Shown in pieces: positions 5,504 to 13,269 of a DNA stretch of 15,891 nt; positions within the stretch are counted from its first letter, which is position 1, and each line of letters begins with the position of its first letter. The notes beneath the pieces are model-generated. The model saw only the letters and a program-made list of their open reading frames with translations. It ran no database searches and had not been told where the DNA came from. The DNA is from Fimenecus sp963624605 (GTDB lineage Bacteria > Bacillota > Clostridia > Oscillospirales > Acutalibacteraceae). Both the position numbers and the translations under genes were made by a program. The stretch is taken from assembly GCA_963624605.1 (NCBI GenBank), contig CAVFQD010000041.1, forward strand, positions 1-15,891, written 5' to 3'.

Positions 5504-6934
5504 TCAAACATTTATCTCAACATTTATACCCAATTCGTCCTTATACTTTTCAAGTATCGGCTTTACCTCGGCGTCGATAAACTCGACAACCTGCTCTGGC
5601 GCTCTGCCGACAAACTTTTCAGGCTTCATCTCCGCAAGAATTTCTTCCTTTGTAAGCGAGAACATACTGTCAGCCGCAATGCGGTCAACCAAATCGTTTT
5701 CGCCGCCGTCAACCTTGACAACCTTGCCCGCTTCCATTGAAAGCTCACGGATTCTCTCGTGAAGTTCCTGACGGTCGCCGCCCTTCTTGACAGCCGCCAT
5801 CATAATGTTCTCCGTTGCCATAAACGGAAGCTCCTCGTTGAGGTGCTTTTCGATCATTTTGGGATATACAACAAGTCCGTCAACAACATTGATATAAAGC
5901 TCAAGCACTGCGTCCGTTGCAAGAAACGCCTCGGGGACGCTTATTCTCTTGTTTGCAGAGTCGTCAAGCGTTCTCTCAAACCACTGTGTAGCCGCTGTAA
6001 TCGCAGGGTTGAGCGCGTCGCAGATAACATATCTTGAAAGCGAAGAAATTCTCTCGCTTCTCATCGGATTTCTCTTGTATGCCATAGCGGAAGAGCCTAT
6101 CTGTTTCTTTTCAAAGGGCTCCTCGAGCTCCTTTTTGTGCTGTAAAAGTCTGAGATCGCCCGAAAACTTGTACGCCGACTGCGCAATTTCCGAAAGTACG
6201 CTGAGGACATTGTAATCAAGCTTTCTCGAATAGGTCTGACCCGATACCATATAGCACTGCTCAAAGCCCATCTTTTCGGCAATTTTTCTGTCAAGCGCCT
6301 TTATCTTTTCCGAGTCTCCGTCAAAAATTTCAACAAACGAAGCCTGTGTACCCGTTGTTCCCTTTGAGCCGAGAAGCTTCATCTGCGAAATCTGAAACTC
6401 CAGTGCCGCAAAATCAAGCACAAGGTCGTTGAGCCAAAGCGACGCTCTTTTACCGACGGTTGTCGGCTGAGCCGCCTGGAAGTGTGTAAACGCAAGGCAG
6501 GGCATATCCTTATATTTCAATGCGAAATTGGAAAGCTCGTTTATAAGGTTTACAAGCTTTTTTCTGATAAGCTTCAGCGCCTCGGTCATTATAATGACAT
6601 CCGTGTTGTCACCGACATAGCAGGAGGTAGCGCCCCAGTGGATAATACCCTTTGCTTTCGGGCACTGTACGCCGTAAGCGTAAACATGGCTCATAACATC
6701 GTGGCGGACTTCCTTTTCTTGCGCTTCGGCAACCTCGTAGTTTATATCCTCGGCGTGTGCTTTAAGCTCCGCTATCTGCTCGTCGGTAATATCCAAACCG
6801 AGCTCTTTTTCGCTCTCCGCAAGGGCAATCCAAAGCTTTCTCCATGTTCTGAACTTAAAGTCGGGAGAGAAGATATACTTCATTTCCTTGCTTGAATACC
6901 TTGAATTGAGCGGACTCTCGTAAACGTCTCTCAT
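5504..6934 (-). CDS. purB: Adenylosuccinate lyase (eukaryotic ADSL-like type)
   Basis: PurB splits fumarate from SAICAR to give AICAR and from adenylosuccinate to give AMP, two steps of purine synthesis in the cytoplasm. The superfamily signature GSSAMAYKRNPMRSER (280-295) carries the flexible catalytic loop serine. FTHFQAAQPTTVGKR (149-163) carries the catalytic histidine H151. At 476 residues it is longer than the about 430-residue PurB of Bacillus. Stretches such as KFRTWRKLW, GIIHWGATSCYVGDNTD and WFERTLDDSANKR resemble animal ADSL more than the Bacillus enzyme, as recalled from known sequences. AAGGGG lies seven bases before the ATG, and the dapL stop is 15 bases upstream. With guaB in the same operon, both branches of purine interconversion from IMP are represented. 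Confidence 0.95.
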   Translation of the reverse strand: MRDVYESPLNSRYSSKEMKYIFSPDFKFRTWRKLWIALAESEKELGLDITDEQIAELKAHAEDINYEVAEAQEKEVRHDVMSHVYAYGVQCPKAKGIIHWGATSCYVGDNTDVIIMTEALKLIRKKLVNLINELSNFALKYKDMPCLAFTHFQAAQPTTVGKRASLWLNDLVLDFAALEFQISQMKLLGSKGTTGTQASFVEIFDGDSEKIKALDRKIAEKMGFEQCYMVSGQTYSRKLDYNVLSVLSEIAQSAYKFSGDLRLLQHKKELEEPFEKKQIGSSAMAYKRNPMRSERISSLSRYVICDALNPAITAATQWFERTLDDSANKRISVPEAFLATDAVLELYINVVDGLVVYPKMIEKHLNEELPFMATENIMMAAVKKGGDRQELHERIRELSMEAGKVVKVDGGENDLVDRIAADSMFSLTKEEILAEMKPEKFVGRAPEQVVEFIDAEVKPILEKYKDELGINVEINV

Positions 6935-6949
6935 TATAATTCCCCTTTA

Positions 6950-8173
6950 TTATTCGGCAAAATGCTTTCTGATTCTTTCAACTGCTTTTTCGGTGTTTTC
7001 GGTCGTTCCGAATGCGGTAAGGCGGAAATAGCCCTCGCCTGCGGGGCCGAAGCCCTCGCCCGGAGTGCCTACAACCTGCAATTCGTTGAGAAGGAGGTCA
7101 AAGAACTCCCAGCTTCCCATATTGTCGGGAGTCTTGAGCCATACATAAGGCGAGTTTACCGCGCCGTAAACCTCAAAGCCGCAAGACTTCAAGCCGTCAT
7201 ATATTATTTTAGCATTTTTCTGATAATAAGCAATAATTTCTCTGATTTCTTTCTTTCCCTGCTCAGAATAAACCGCCTCGGCAGCCCTCTGGGTTATGTA
7301 CGAAACGCCGTTGAACTTCGTAGCCTGTCTGCGAGCCCACATTGAATTGAGCTCTGTTCCGTTAACCTTGAGATTGTGCGGAACAACCGTGTATCCGCAA
7401 CGAACGCCCGTAAAGCCTGCAGTCTTAGAGAATGATTTGAACTCGATAGCACAGGTCTTTGCGCCCTCAATCTCATAAATCGTATGCGGTACATTTTCTT
7501 CTGTGATAAACGCCTCATAAGCTGCGTCATAAAGAATTACCGCACCGTTTTCATTTGCGTAATCCACCCACTTTTTGAGCTCATCCTTTGTGATTGCCAT
7601 ACCGGTGGGATTGTTCGGGAAGCAGAGATAAATTATATCAACCTTTTCCGTCGGAATCTGCGGGAGGAAATTATTCTCCGCAAGGCAGGGCATATAGTAA
7701 ATGTTTGACCACTTGCCCTCCGCGTTCTTTTCGCCCGAACGGCCCGACATTACGTTTGTGTCAACATATACGGGATAAACGGGGTCGCAGATTGCAACCT
7801 TGTTGTCAAGCGAAAAAATGTCGCCGATATTGCCCGTGTCGCTCTTTGCGCCGTCGGAAACAAAAATTTCGGAATTGTCAATTTCAACGCCGTGAGCCCT
7901 ATAGTCGTTCTCGTTGATTGCGTCAAGCAAAAAGTCATAGCCGTACTCGGGCGGATATCCTCTGAAGGTCTCCGCATGCGACATCTCGTCAACCGCCTTG
8001 TGCATAGCGTCGATGCAAGCGGGAGCGAGCGGGCGTGTAACATCGCCGATACCGAGTCTTATGATGTTCTTCGCCTTTTCGGGATTAGCGGCAGTATACT
8101 CTCTGACCTTTTTCGCAATGTTGGAGAAAAGGTAGCTGCTTTCGATTTTCAAAAAGTTTTCGTTGAATTTCAT
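6950..8173 (-). CDS. dapL: LL-diaminopimelate aminotransferase
   Basis: DapL converts tetrahydrodipicolinate and glutamate directly to LL-diaminopimelate and 2-oxoglutarate, bypassing the succinylase or acetylase branches of lysine synthesis. The 407 residues match the family. Class I/II aminotransferase features are FPNNPTG (185-191), YDAAYEAF (215-222) and the PLP lysine K250 in SFSKTAGFTGVRCGY (247-261). The N-terminal RLGIGDVTRPLAPA (39-52) and FRGYPPEYGYDFL (70-82) are characteristic of DapL rather than other aminotransferases. AAAGGAA precedes the ATG, and the dapF stop is 17 bases upstream. DapL makes the substrate of DapF, so the two neighbours form a consecutive pathway to meso-DAP for peptidoglycan and lysine. 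It acts as a cytoplasmic homodimer in characterised members. Confidence 0.96.
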   Translation of the reverse strand: MKFNENFLKIESSYLFSNIAKKVREYTAANPEKAKNIIRLGIGDVTRPLAPACIDAMHKAVDEMSHAETFRGYPPEYGYDFLLDAINENDYRAHGVEIDNSEIFVSDGAKSDTGNIGDIFSLDNKVAICDPVYPVYVDTNVMSGRSGEKNAEGKWSNIYYMPCLAENNFLPQIPTEKVDIIYLCFPNNPTGMAITKDELKKWVDYANENGAVILYDAAYEAFITEENVPHTIYEIEGAKTCAIEFKSFSKTAGFTGVRCGYTVVPHNLKVNGTELNSMWARRQATKFNGVSYITQRAAEAVYSEQGKKEIREIIAYYQKNAKIIYDGLKSCGFEVYGAVNSPYVWLKTPDNMGSWEFFDLLLNELQVVGTPGEGFGPAGEGYFRLTAFGTTENTEKAVERIRKHFAE

Positions 8174-8190
8174 TTCTTTATTCCTTTCGT

Positions 8191-9027
8191 TTATTCTTTA
8201 ATTTCTCCCGTGCACACCGTTGCGGCAGGGCCCGTCATATAGACATCTCCGCCATCCGTCCAGTTGTCGGTAAGTGTGCCGCCGAGAAGATTTATTTTTA
8301 TATCCGTGTTTTTCTTGCAGTATCCGCAAAGCACGGAAGCCACCGTAACCGCACACGAACCCGTACCGCAGGCAAGCGTCTCGCCCGAGCCTCTTTCCCA
8401 TACTCTCATATCAAGCTCGGTATCGCTTACAATATGTACGAATTCCGTGTTCACACGCTCGGGGAACATTTCATTGTTTTCAAATTTCGGGCCTATCTTT
8501 TCAAGGTCAAGATTTTTTACATCATCAACATAGATTATGCAGTGCGGATTACCCATTGAAACGCAGGTGACCTCATAGTCTTTATTGTCAACAGTTAATT
8601 TTCGTCTGACAACACTGTCGCCGCCGAATTTTGTCGGTATTTTTTCAGCTTCAAGTATCGGCGCGCCCATATTCACCCTTGCCGCAGTAACCCTGCCGTT
8701 TTCCGTAAACACCTTGATATACTTGATTCCGCTCCTTGTTTCAATCGATATTTCGTCCTTGTCCGTCATACCGTTGTCATAAACATATTTTGCAACGCAC
8801 CTTATGCCGTTGCCGCACATCATACCCTCGGAGCCGTCGGCGTTGTATATGTTCATTTTGAAATCCGCTTTGTCGCTCGGAGATATAAGTATAAGACCGT
8901 CCGAGCCTATGCCGAAATGCCTGTCGCTTACTTTAATTGAAAAGCTTTTCGGATCCCTGACCGTCTCTTCAAAGCAGTTTATATAGATATAATCGTTTCC
9001 TGCTCCTTGCATCTTAGTAAATTTCAA
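8191..9027 (-). CDS. dapF: Diaminopimelate epimerase
   Basis: DapF interconverts LL- and meso-diaminopimelate without cofactor, using two cysteines. Both are present: C71 in MMCGNGIRC and C220 in ACGTGSC, counting from the chosen start. Other family marks are KMQGAGNDY near the N-terminus, RHFGIGSDGL, MGNPHCIIYV and NTEFVHI. The start is unusual. TTG at 9025-9027 gives the typical beginning MKFTKMQGAGNDY with 278 residues and has GGAG nine bases upstream. The alternative ATG at 9034-9036 would touch that GGAG directly, and TTG at 9040-9042 would extend the protein further into the upstream gene. The frame begins about where the ANTAR gene ends (stop 9029-9031), so re-initiation from that gene is likely. 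The product feeds MurE-type peptidoglycan synthesis and LysA. Confidence 0.93.
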   Translation of the reverse strand: MKFTKMQGAGNDYIYINCFEETVRDPKSFSIKVSDRHFGIGSDGLILISPSDKADFKMNIYNADGSEGMMCGNGIRCVAKYVYDNGMTDKDEISIETRSGIKYIKVFTENGRVTAARVNMGAPILEAEKIPTKFGGDSVVRRKLTVDNKDYEVTCVSMGNPHCIIYVDDVKNLDLEKIGPKFENNEMFPERVNTEFVHIVSDTELDMRVWERGSGETLACGTGSCAVTVASVLCGYCKKNTDIKINLLGGTLTDNWTDGGDVYMTGPAATVCTGEIKE

Positions 9028-9028
9028 T

Positions 9029-9550
9029 CTATTCATCTCCAATCATCCGTGCAACCTCAAGTATCTTCATTCCGCTTTCCATGCTTCTGCGTTGAAGTAT
9101 CTTATGTGCCTCACGTTCTGAAACATGATGCCTGTTCATTATTATACGCTTTGCAATATTAAGTATTTCCTCTGTCTCACAGCTCTTTTCACGCCTTGTA
9201 AAGGTCTCGTTCTCCGTTGCCGACATCACTCTGACTGTTTTCAGAAACTCCACTCTGTCCAGCGGCATATACAGCGTAACCATATTGCTGACAAAAACCG
9301 TTTGCGGTTCTCCCGAGGGCAGGAGATGTATCATATCGCAGCCCTGCGGAAGCATATTCGCAAGAGAGACCGCTGTCATATCGCTTAGCCTGCCGCACAC
9401 TATCAGCGCTCCGGGATATATGCTCGCATAGGCGAGGACCTCATTTCCCGAGCCGAAAAGAGACCGTACAAAAACCCCGCCGCTTTGCAATATTGTTTTA
9501 ATATGCTCTGCGGCGCGATTATTGGCGCTTGCAATAATAACGTCTCTCAT
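9029..9550 (-). CDS. ANTAR-domain regulator with degenerate receiver-like N-terminus
   Basis: The 173-residue protein has a C-terminal ANTAR RNA-binding domain at about 122-170, with AKRIIMNRHHVSEREAHKIL followed by QRRSMESGMKILEVARMI. Characterised ANTAR proteins bind paired hexaloop hairpins in nascent RNA and prevent termination. The N-terminal 110 residues are receiver-sized: MRDVIIASANNRAAEHIKTIL resembles the first strand and helix, and LYMPLDRVEFLKTV the last part. However, the usual acidic pocket and phospho-acceptor aspartate are absent, with ALIVCGRLSDM at that position. It is therefore probably not controlled by phosphorylation. It lies 18 bases after glyA, with AAGG ten bases before the ATG, and its end overlaps the dapF start region. 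Clostridial relatives often neighbour nitrogen-metabolism genes. Its RNA targets are unknown, and no dual-hexaloop site was found in this operon's short leader. Confidence 0.85.
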   Translation of the reverse strand: MRDVIIASANNRAAEHIKTILQSGGVFVRSLFGSGNEVLAYASIYPGALIVCGRLSDMTAVSLANMLPQGCDMIHLLPSGEPQTVFVSNMVTLYMPLDRVEFLKTVRVMSATENETFTRREKSCETEEILNIAKRIIMNRHHVSEREAHKILQRRSMESGMKILEVARMIGDE

Positions 9551-9568
9551 AAACCAACCTTTTTCCGA

Positions 9569-10822
9569 TTATTTGTAAAGCGGGTGCTTGGCGCAAATTT
9601 CATTTACGCCGTTACGGATATATTCCTTGCTGTTTTCAAAATCGTTTACCGCAAGAGCAATGTATTCCGCAATCTTATCCATATCGTCGGCGTCAAGACC
9701 TCTTGTTGTAACCGCAGGAGTTCCAAGACGAAGACCGCTTGTGATAAACGGACTTCTGGGCTCGTTGGGTACGGTGTTCTTGTTTGCCGTGATATAAACC
9801 TCGTCAAGCCTGTGTTCGAGTTCCTTACCCGTAACCTCGCTGCCGCGAAGGTCAACAAGGCAAAGATGGTTGTCGCTGCCGCCCGAAACAAGCTTGATAT
9901 CTCTCGCAAGCAAGCCCTTTACGAGAGCCTGACAGTTTTCGATAACCTTTTTCTGATATTCCTTAAACTCCGGTTTGAGAGCCTCGCCGAAGCAAACCGC
10001 CTTGCCTGCGATAACGTGCATAAGCGGACCGCCCTGTGTGCCGGGGAAGATAGCCTTATTGAACGCCTTGCCGAGCTCCTCGTCATTGCAGAGGATAAGA
10101 CCGCCTCTCGGACCTCTTAAAGTCTTATGAGTTGTGGTCGTTACGACATCCGCATACGGAACGGGCGAGGGATGAAGTCCTGCGGCGATAAGACCTGCAA
10201 TGTGCGCCATATCGACCATAAAGTAAGCGCCGACTTCCTTTGCTATCTGTGAAATTCTCTCAAAATCAATAATTCTCGGATATGCCGAAGCTCCTGCAAC
10301 AATAAGCTTCGGTTTACACTCCTTGGCTTTTTTCTCAAATTCGTCATAATCTATAAAGCCGTCCGAATTTACGCCATATGGTACAAAGTTGAAGTATTTA
10401 CCCGACATATTGACGGGAGAGCCGTGAGTAAGATGTCCTCCCTCGGCAAGGTTCATTCCCATTACCGTGTCGCCGGGAGTGAGCAGTGCGAAGTAAACCG
10501 CCATATTTGCCTGTGCGCCCGAATGAGGCTGAACATTTGCGTATTTTGCGCCGAAGAGTTCTTTTACTCTGTCTCTGGCAATGTCCTCAACAATATCCAC
10601 GCACTCGCAACCGCCGTAATATCTTTTTCCCGGATAGCCTTCTGCGTATTTGTTTGTCAGTATGCTTCCCATAGCCGCCATAACTGCGGGGGAAACTATA
10701 TTTTCGCTTGCGATAAGCTCAATGTTCCTCTGCTGACGCTCAAGCTCCTTCTGCATTGCCGCACCGACCTGCTCGTCGTACTTAGAAACAAGACCGATTG
10801 AATCCAAAAGATCGTTATACAT
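9569..10822 (-). CDS. glyA: Serine hydroxymethyltransferase
   Basis: GlyA moves the hydroxymethyl carbon of serine to tetrahydrofolate, giving glycine and 5,10-methylene-THF. Both feed purine synthesis, which fits its place between guaB and purB. The 417 residues are full length. The PLP lysine is K233 in VVTTTTHKTLRGPRGGLI (227-243). Also seen are ELIASENIVSPAV (35-47), NKYAEGYPGKRYYGGCE (57-73), MDMAH-like VDMAHIAGLIAAG (203-215) and the C-terminal SGLRLGTPAVTTRG. GAGG lies eight bases before the ATG, and the guaB stop is 26 bases upstream. It is a cytoplasmic PLP enzyme of fold type I. No truncation or unusual residues were noticed. Confidence 0.97.
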   Translation of the reverse strand: MYNDLLDSIGLVSKYDEQVGAAMQKELERQQRNIELIASENIVSPAVMAAMGSILTNKYAEGYPGKRYYGGCECVDIVEDIARDRVKELFGAKYANVQPHSGAQANMAVYFALLTPGDTVMGMNLAEGGHLTHGSPVNMSGKYFNFVPYGVNSDGFIDYDEFEKKAKECKPKLIVAGASAYPRIIDFERISQIAKEVGAYFMVDMAHIAGLIAAGLHPSPVPYADVVTTTTHKTLRGPRGGLILCNDEELGKAFNKAIFPGTQGGPLMHVIAGKAVCFGEALKPEFKEYQKKVIENCQALVKGLLARDIKLVSGGSDNHLCLVDLRGSEVTGKELEHRLDEVYITANKNTVPNEPRSPFITSGLRLGTPAVTTRGLDADDMDKIAEYIALAVNDFENSKEYIRNGVNEICAKHPLYK

Positions 10823-10848
10823 ATCCTTAACCTCAATTCCTTAACAAA

Positions 10849-12312
10849 TTATAAATTAACCGAATAGTTCGGAGCCTCTTTTGTGATAAATACATCGTGA
10901 GGATGGCTCTCTTTAAGACCCGCATTTGTAATTCTTATGAACTTGGTCTTTTTCTGAAGCTCGGGGACATTTCTGCATCCGCAATAGCCCATGCCCGATT
11001 TAAGACCGCCCATCATCTGGTATACAGTGTCCGAAAGAATTCCCTTGTAAGGAACACGACCCTCAATTCCCTCGGGAACAAGCTTCTTGTTGTCCTCCTG
11101 GAAATATCTGTCTCTTGAGCCCTTGTTCATAGCGGCGATAGAGCCCATTCCTCTGTAAACCTTGAACTGTCTGCCCTGGAAAATCTCACTGCTTCCGGGA
11201 GACTCCTCACAGCCCGCTACAAGCGAACCGACCATAATTGCCGAAGCACCTGCCGCAATAGCCTTTACAATTTCACCCGAATACTTGATACCGCCGTCCG
11301 CGATAACAGAAATACCGTGCTTTGAAGCCTCGTTTGCCGAGTCGTAAACCGCCGTAATCTGCGGTACACCGATACCCGCAACCACACGGGTGGTACAAAT
11401 GGAACCGGGGCCTATACCGACCTTAACGCAATCTGCACCGGCGTCAATAAGAGCCTTAGTGCCCTCTGCCGTAGCAACGTTTCCTGCAATAAGCGCAACA
11501 TCGGGGAACGCAGCCTTGACTCTTGTTACCGAATTGAGGATGTTTTTCGAATGTCCGTGAGCCGAATCAAGCGTGAGCACATCAACGCCCGCTTCTACAA
11601 GAGCCGCCGCTCTGTCAAGCACATCGGAGGTTACGCCTATGGCCGCACCGCAAAGAAGTCTGCCTCTTGCGTCTCTTGCGGAATTGGGATACTGAACGCT
11701 CTTTTCAATATCCTTTATCGTGATAAGTCCCTTGAGATAACCCTGTTCGTCGACAAGAGGAAGCTTTTCGATTTTATGCTTCATAAGGATATCTTTTGCC
11801 TGCTCAAGCGTAGTGCCTATATGGGAGGTAACGAGATTTTCTTTTGTCATAACATCGCCGATTTTAACGGTGTAATCCGTCATAAACCTCATATCGCGGT
11901 TTGTGATGATACCGACAAGCCTTCCGTCGCCGTCGCAAATCGGAACACCCGATATTTTATAGTGATGCATAAGGTTGTTTGCCTCTTCGACTGTGTTGTC
12001 AGCATGGAGAAAAAACGGATTTACAATAACGCCGTTTTCGCTTCTCTTGACCTTATCAACCTCAGCCTTCTGTGCGTCGATAGACATATTTTTATGTATG
12101 ATGCCTATACCGCCTTCACGGGCAATCGCAATAGCCATTTTCGACTCTGTGACCGTATCCATAGCCGCCGTAAGCATAGGTATGTTAAGCCTGATGTTTT
12201 TGGTCAGCTGCGTTGAAACATCAATATCCTTGGGCAAAATGTCGCTCTCTGCCGGTATAAGCAACACATCGTCAAAGGTAAGACCCTCTTTTTCAAATTT
12301 TTCGTTGAGCAT
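10849..12312 (-). CDS. guaB: Inosine-5'-monophosphate dehydrogenase
   Basis: GuaB oxidises IMP to XMP with NAD+, the committing step to GMP. The 487 residues show the TIM barrel split by two CBS domains at about 95-205 (for example VMTKENLVTSHIGTTLEQA). The active loop GPGSICTTR has the catalytic Cys306. IADGGIKYSGEIVKA binds phosphate, and the flap KGSRDRYFQ carries the Arg-Tyr pair. The frame is open 14 codons further upstream, but that ATG overlaps the -10 element. ATG 12312 has GGGAGG eight bases away and matches the family start MLNEKFEKEGLTFDDVLL. It is the first gene of an eight-gene operon that reaches galU. CBS domains usually allow regulation by purine nucleotides. Confidence 0.97.
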   Translation of the reverse strand: MLNEKFEKEGLTFDDVLLIPAESDILPKDIDVSTQLTKNIRLNIPMLTAAMDTVTESKMAIAIAREGGIGIIHKNMSIDAQKAEVDKVKRSENGVIVNPFFLHADNTVEEANNLMHHYKISGVPICDGDGRLVGIITNRDMRFMTDYTVKIGDVMTKENLVTSHIGTTLEQAKDILMKHKIEKLPLVDEQGYLKGLITIKDIEKSVQYPNSARDARGRLLCGAAIGVTSDVLDRAAALVEAGVDVLTLDSAHGHSKNILNSVTRVKAAFPDVALIAGNVATAEGTKALIDAGADCVKVGIGPGSICTTRVVAGIGVPQITAVYDSANEASKHGISVIADGGIKYSGEIVKAIAAGASAIMVGSLVAGCEESPGSSEIFQGRQFKVYRGMGSIAAMNKGSRDRYFQEDNKKLVPEGIEGRVPYKGILSDTVYQMMGGLKSGMGYCGCRNVPELQKKTKFIRITNAGLKESHPHDVFITKEAPNYSVNL

Positions 12313-12345
12313 TTTAATATCCTCCCATTTTACATTATTTTTATA

Positions 12346-12374
12346 ATTATACATTTCATTGAAATTTAATTCAA
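12346..12374 (-). promoter_or_regulatory. Promoter of the guaB operon, with a palindrome in the spacer
   Basis: On the minus strand TTGAAT (12369-12374) and TATAAT (12346-12351) are 17 bases apart, and the ATG lies 33 bases downstream of the -10 element. The spacer contains a perfect ATTTCA-T-TGAAAT palindrome (12353-12365), a possible operator. No CGAA-type PurR box was found. Confidence 0.8.
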
Positions 12375-12386
12375 TAGATAAATAAG

Positions 12387-12417
12387 AAAAAACACCCGTT
12401 GTTTTACAGGTGTTTTT
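12387..12417 (-). terminator. Rho-independent terminator after mrp
   Basis: AAAAACACC and GGTGTTTTT form a nine-base stem with a 12-base loop. On the minus strand the T-run ends in TTTTTTCTTATT. It lies 12 bases after the mrp stop and separates that unit from the guaB promoter. Confidence 0.7.
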
Positions 12418-12429
12418 GTATCTTTTGTC

Positions 12430-13248
12430 TTATAAGGCAAGACGCTCTATTACCTCGGACATAGCCGAAGCGTCTGCGAGCTCAATTGTGCCGTTGTCGA
12501 CATACGCCGCCGCGGCAGGGTCAATCGGGAGCTTTGCAAGCACGGGTATGTCAAGCTCCTTTGCAACCTCGTCTATTTTGCTTTCGCCGAAAATGTAATG
12601 TTTTTTATGACAGTCCGGACACTCAAAATAGCTCATATTCTCAACTATGCCGAGTATCGGAACGTTCATCATCTTAGCCATGTTATAGGCTTTTTTGACT
12701 ATCATTGTAACAAGGTCCTGCGGTGTTGTAACAATGATTATTCCGTCAACAGGCATACTCTGGAACACCGTAAGCGGCACATCGCCCGTTCCGGGGGGCA
12801 TATCTACAAACATACAGTCAACATCGCCCCACTGAACCTCCTGCCAGAACTGATTGATAACGCCCGAAATCACTGGACCTCTCCAAATAACGGGAGCGTC
12901 CTCTTTTTCAAGCAAAAGGTTGATACTCATAATTTTAATTCCGAGCTTTGTCTCCGCAGGCAGAATTCCGTCGTCGTTTCCGAGCACTCTGCCGTGAATA
13001 CCGAACGCTTTGGGAATAGACGGACCTGTAATATCGGCATCGAGTATCGCCGTGTTATAACCGTGAAGCTGTGATGCAAGCGCAAGCGTTGAGGTGACAA
13101 AGCTTTTTCCGACTCCGCCCTTACCGCTGACAACTCCGATAACCTTTTTTACATTGCTGTGTGCGTTTTGCGGCAAGCGGAAATCCTTTTTCTCATCGGC
13201 GCACTTTGATGCGCAGCCCGCACAATCGTGATTGCAATTTTCACTCAT
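12430..13248 (-). CDS. Mrp/ApbC-type Fe-S cluster carrier P-loop ATPase
   Basis: The family binds and transfers 4Fe-4S clusters in the cytoplasm in a nucleotide-dependent way. The 272-residue protein has the deviant Walker A GKGGVGKS (42-49), the following DADITGPSIPK (70-80), MPPGTGDVPLT (150-160) and the C-terminal CPDC pair (C210, C213) that bridges a cluster between subunits. It also has an N-terminal cysteine cluster (C5, C9, C12, C16), as in Nbp35-like proteins, and lacks the N-terminal MIP18/DUF59 domain of longer bacterial Mrp proteins. GGGTGA precedes the ATG. It is the last gene before a terminator and follows tadA by 21 bases. ApbC, Mrp and Ind1 are names used for relatives, so no symbol is fixed here. 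It may serve clusters made elsewhere, since no Isc or Suf genes are in the window. Confidence 0.93.
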   Translation of the reverse strand: MSENCNHDCAGCASKCADEKKDFRLPQNAHSNVKKVIGVVSGKGGVGKSFVTSTLALASQLHGYNTAILDADITGPSIPKAFGIHGRVLGNDDGILPAETKLGIKIMSINLLLEKEDAPVIWRGPVISGVINQFWQEVQWGDVDCMFVDMPPGTGDVPLTVFQSMPVDGIIIVTTPQDLVTMIVKKAYNMAKMMNVPILGIVENMSYFECPDCHKKHYIFGESKIDEVAKELDIPVLAKLPIDPAAAAYVDNGTIELADASAMSEVIERLAL

Positions 13249-13269
13249 AATATCACCCGAGATAATTTT

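Noticed and set aside
4816..5580. Plus-strand open frame of 254 codons
   Set aside because: It is antisense to the RING/zinc-ribbon gene and the purB end. It has an implausible composition, no domain and no ribosome binding site, while the minus frame has clear zinc motifs.
9485..10120. Plus-strand open frame of 211 codons
   Set aside because: It is antisense to glyA and the ANTAR gene. It appears because of codon bias in the real genes and shows no recognisable domain.
11551..12216. Plus-strand open frame of 221 codons
   Set aside because: It lies wholly antisense to the conserved guaB barrel and CBS region and shows no family features.
12313..12354. Upstream ATG for guaB giving 501 residues
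   Set aside because: That ATG overlaps the -10 element TATAAT, and the internal ATG 12312 has an excellent ribosome binding site and the family N-terminus.
12313..12374. Riboswitch or dual-hexaloop ANTAR target before guaB
   Set aside because: The predicted leader is only about 27 bases, too short for either. No paired hairpins and no terminator-antiterminator pair are present.
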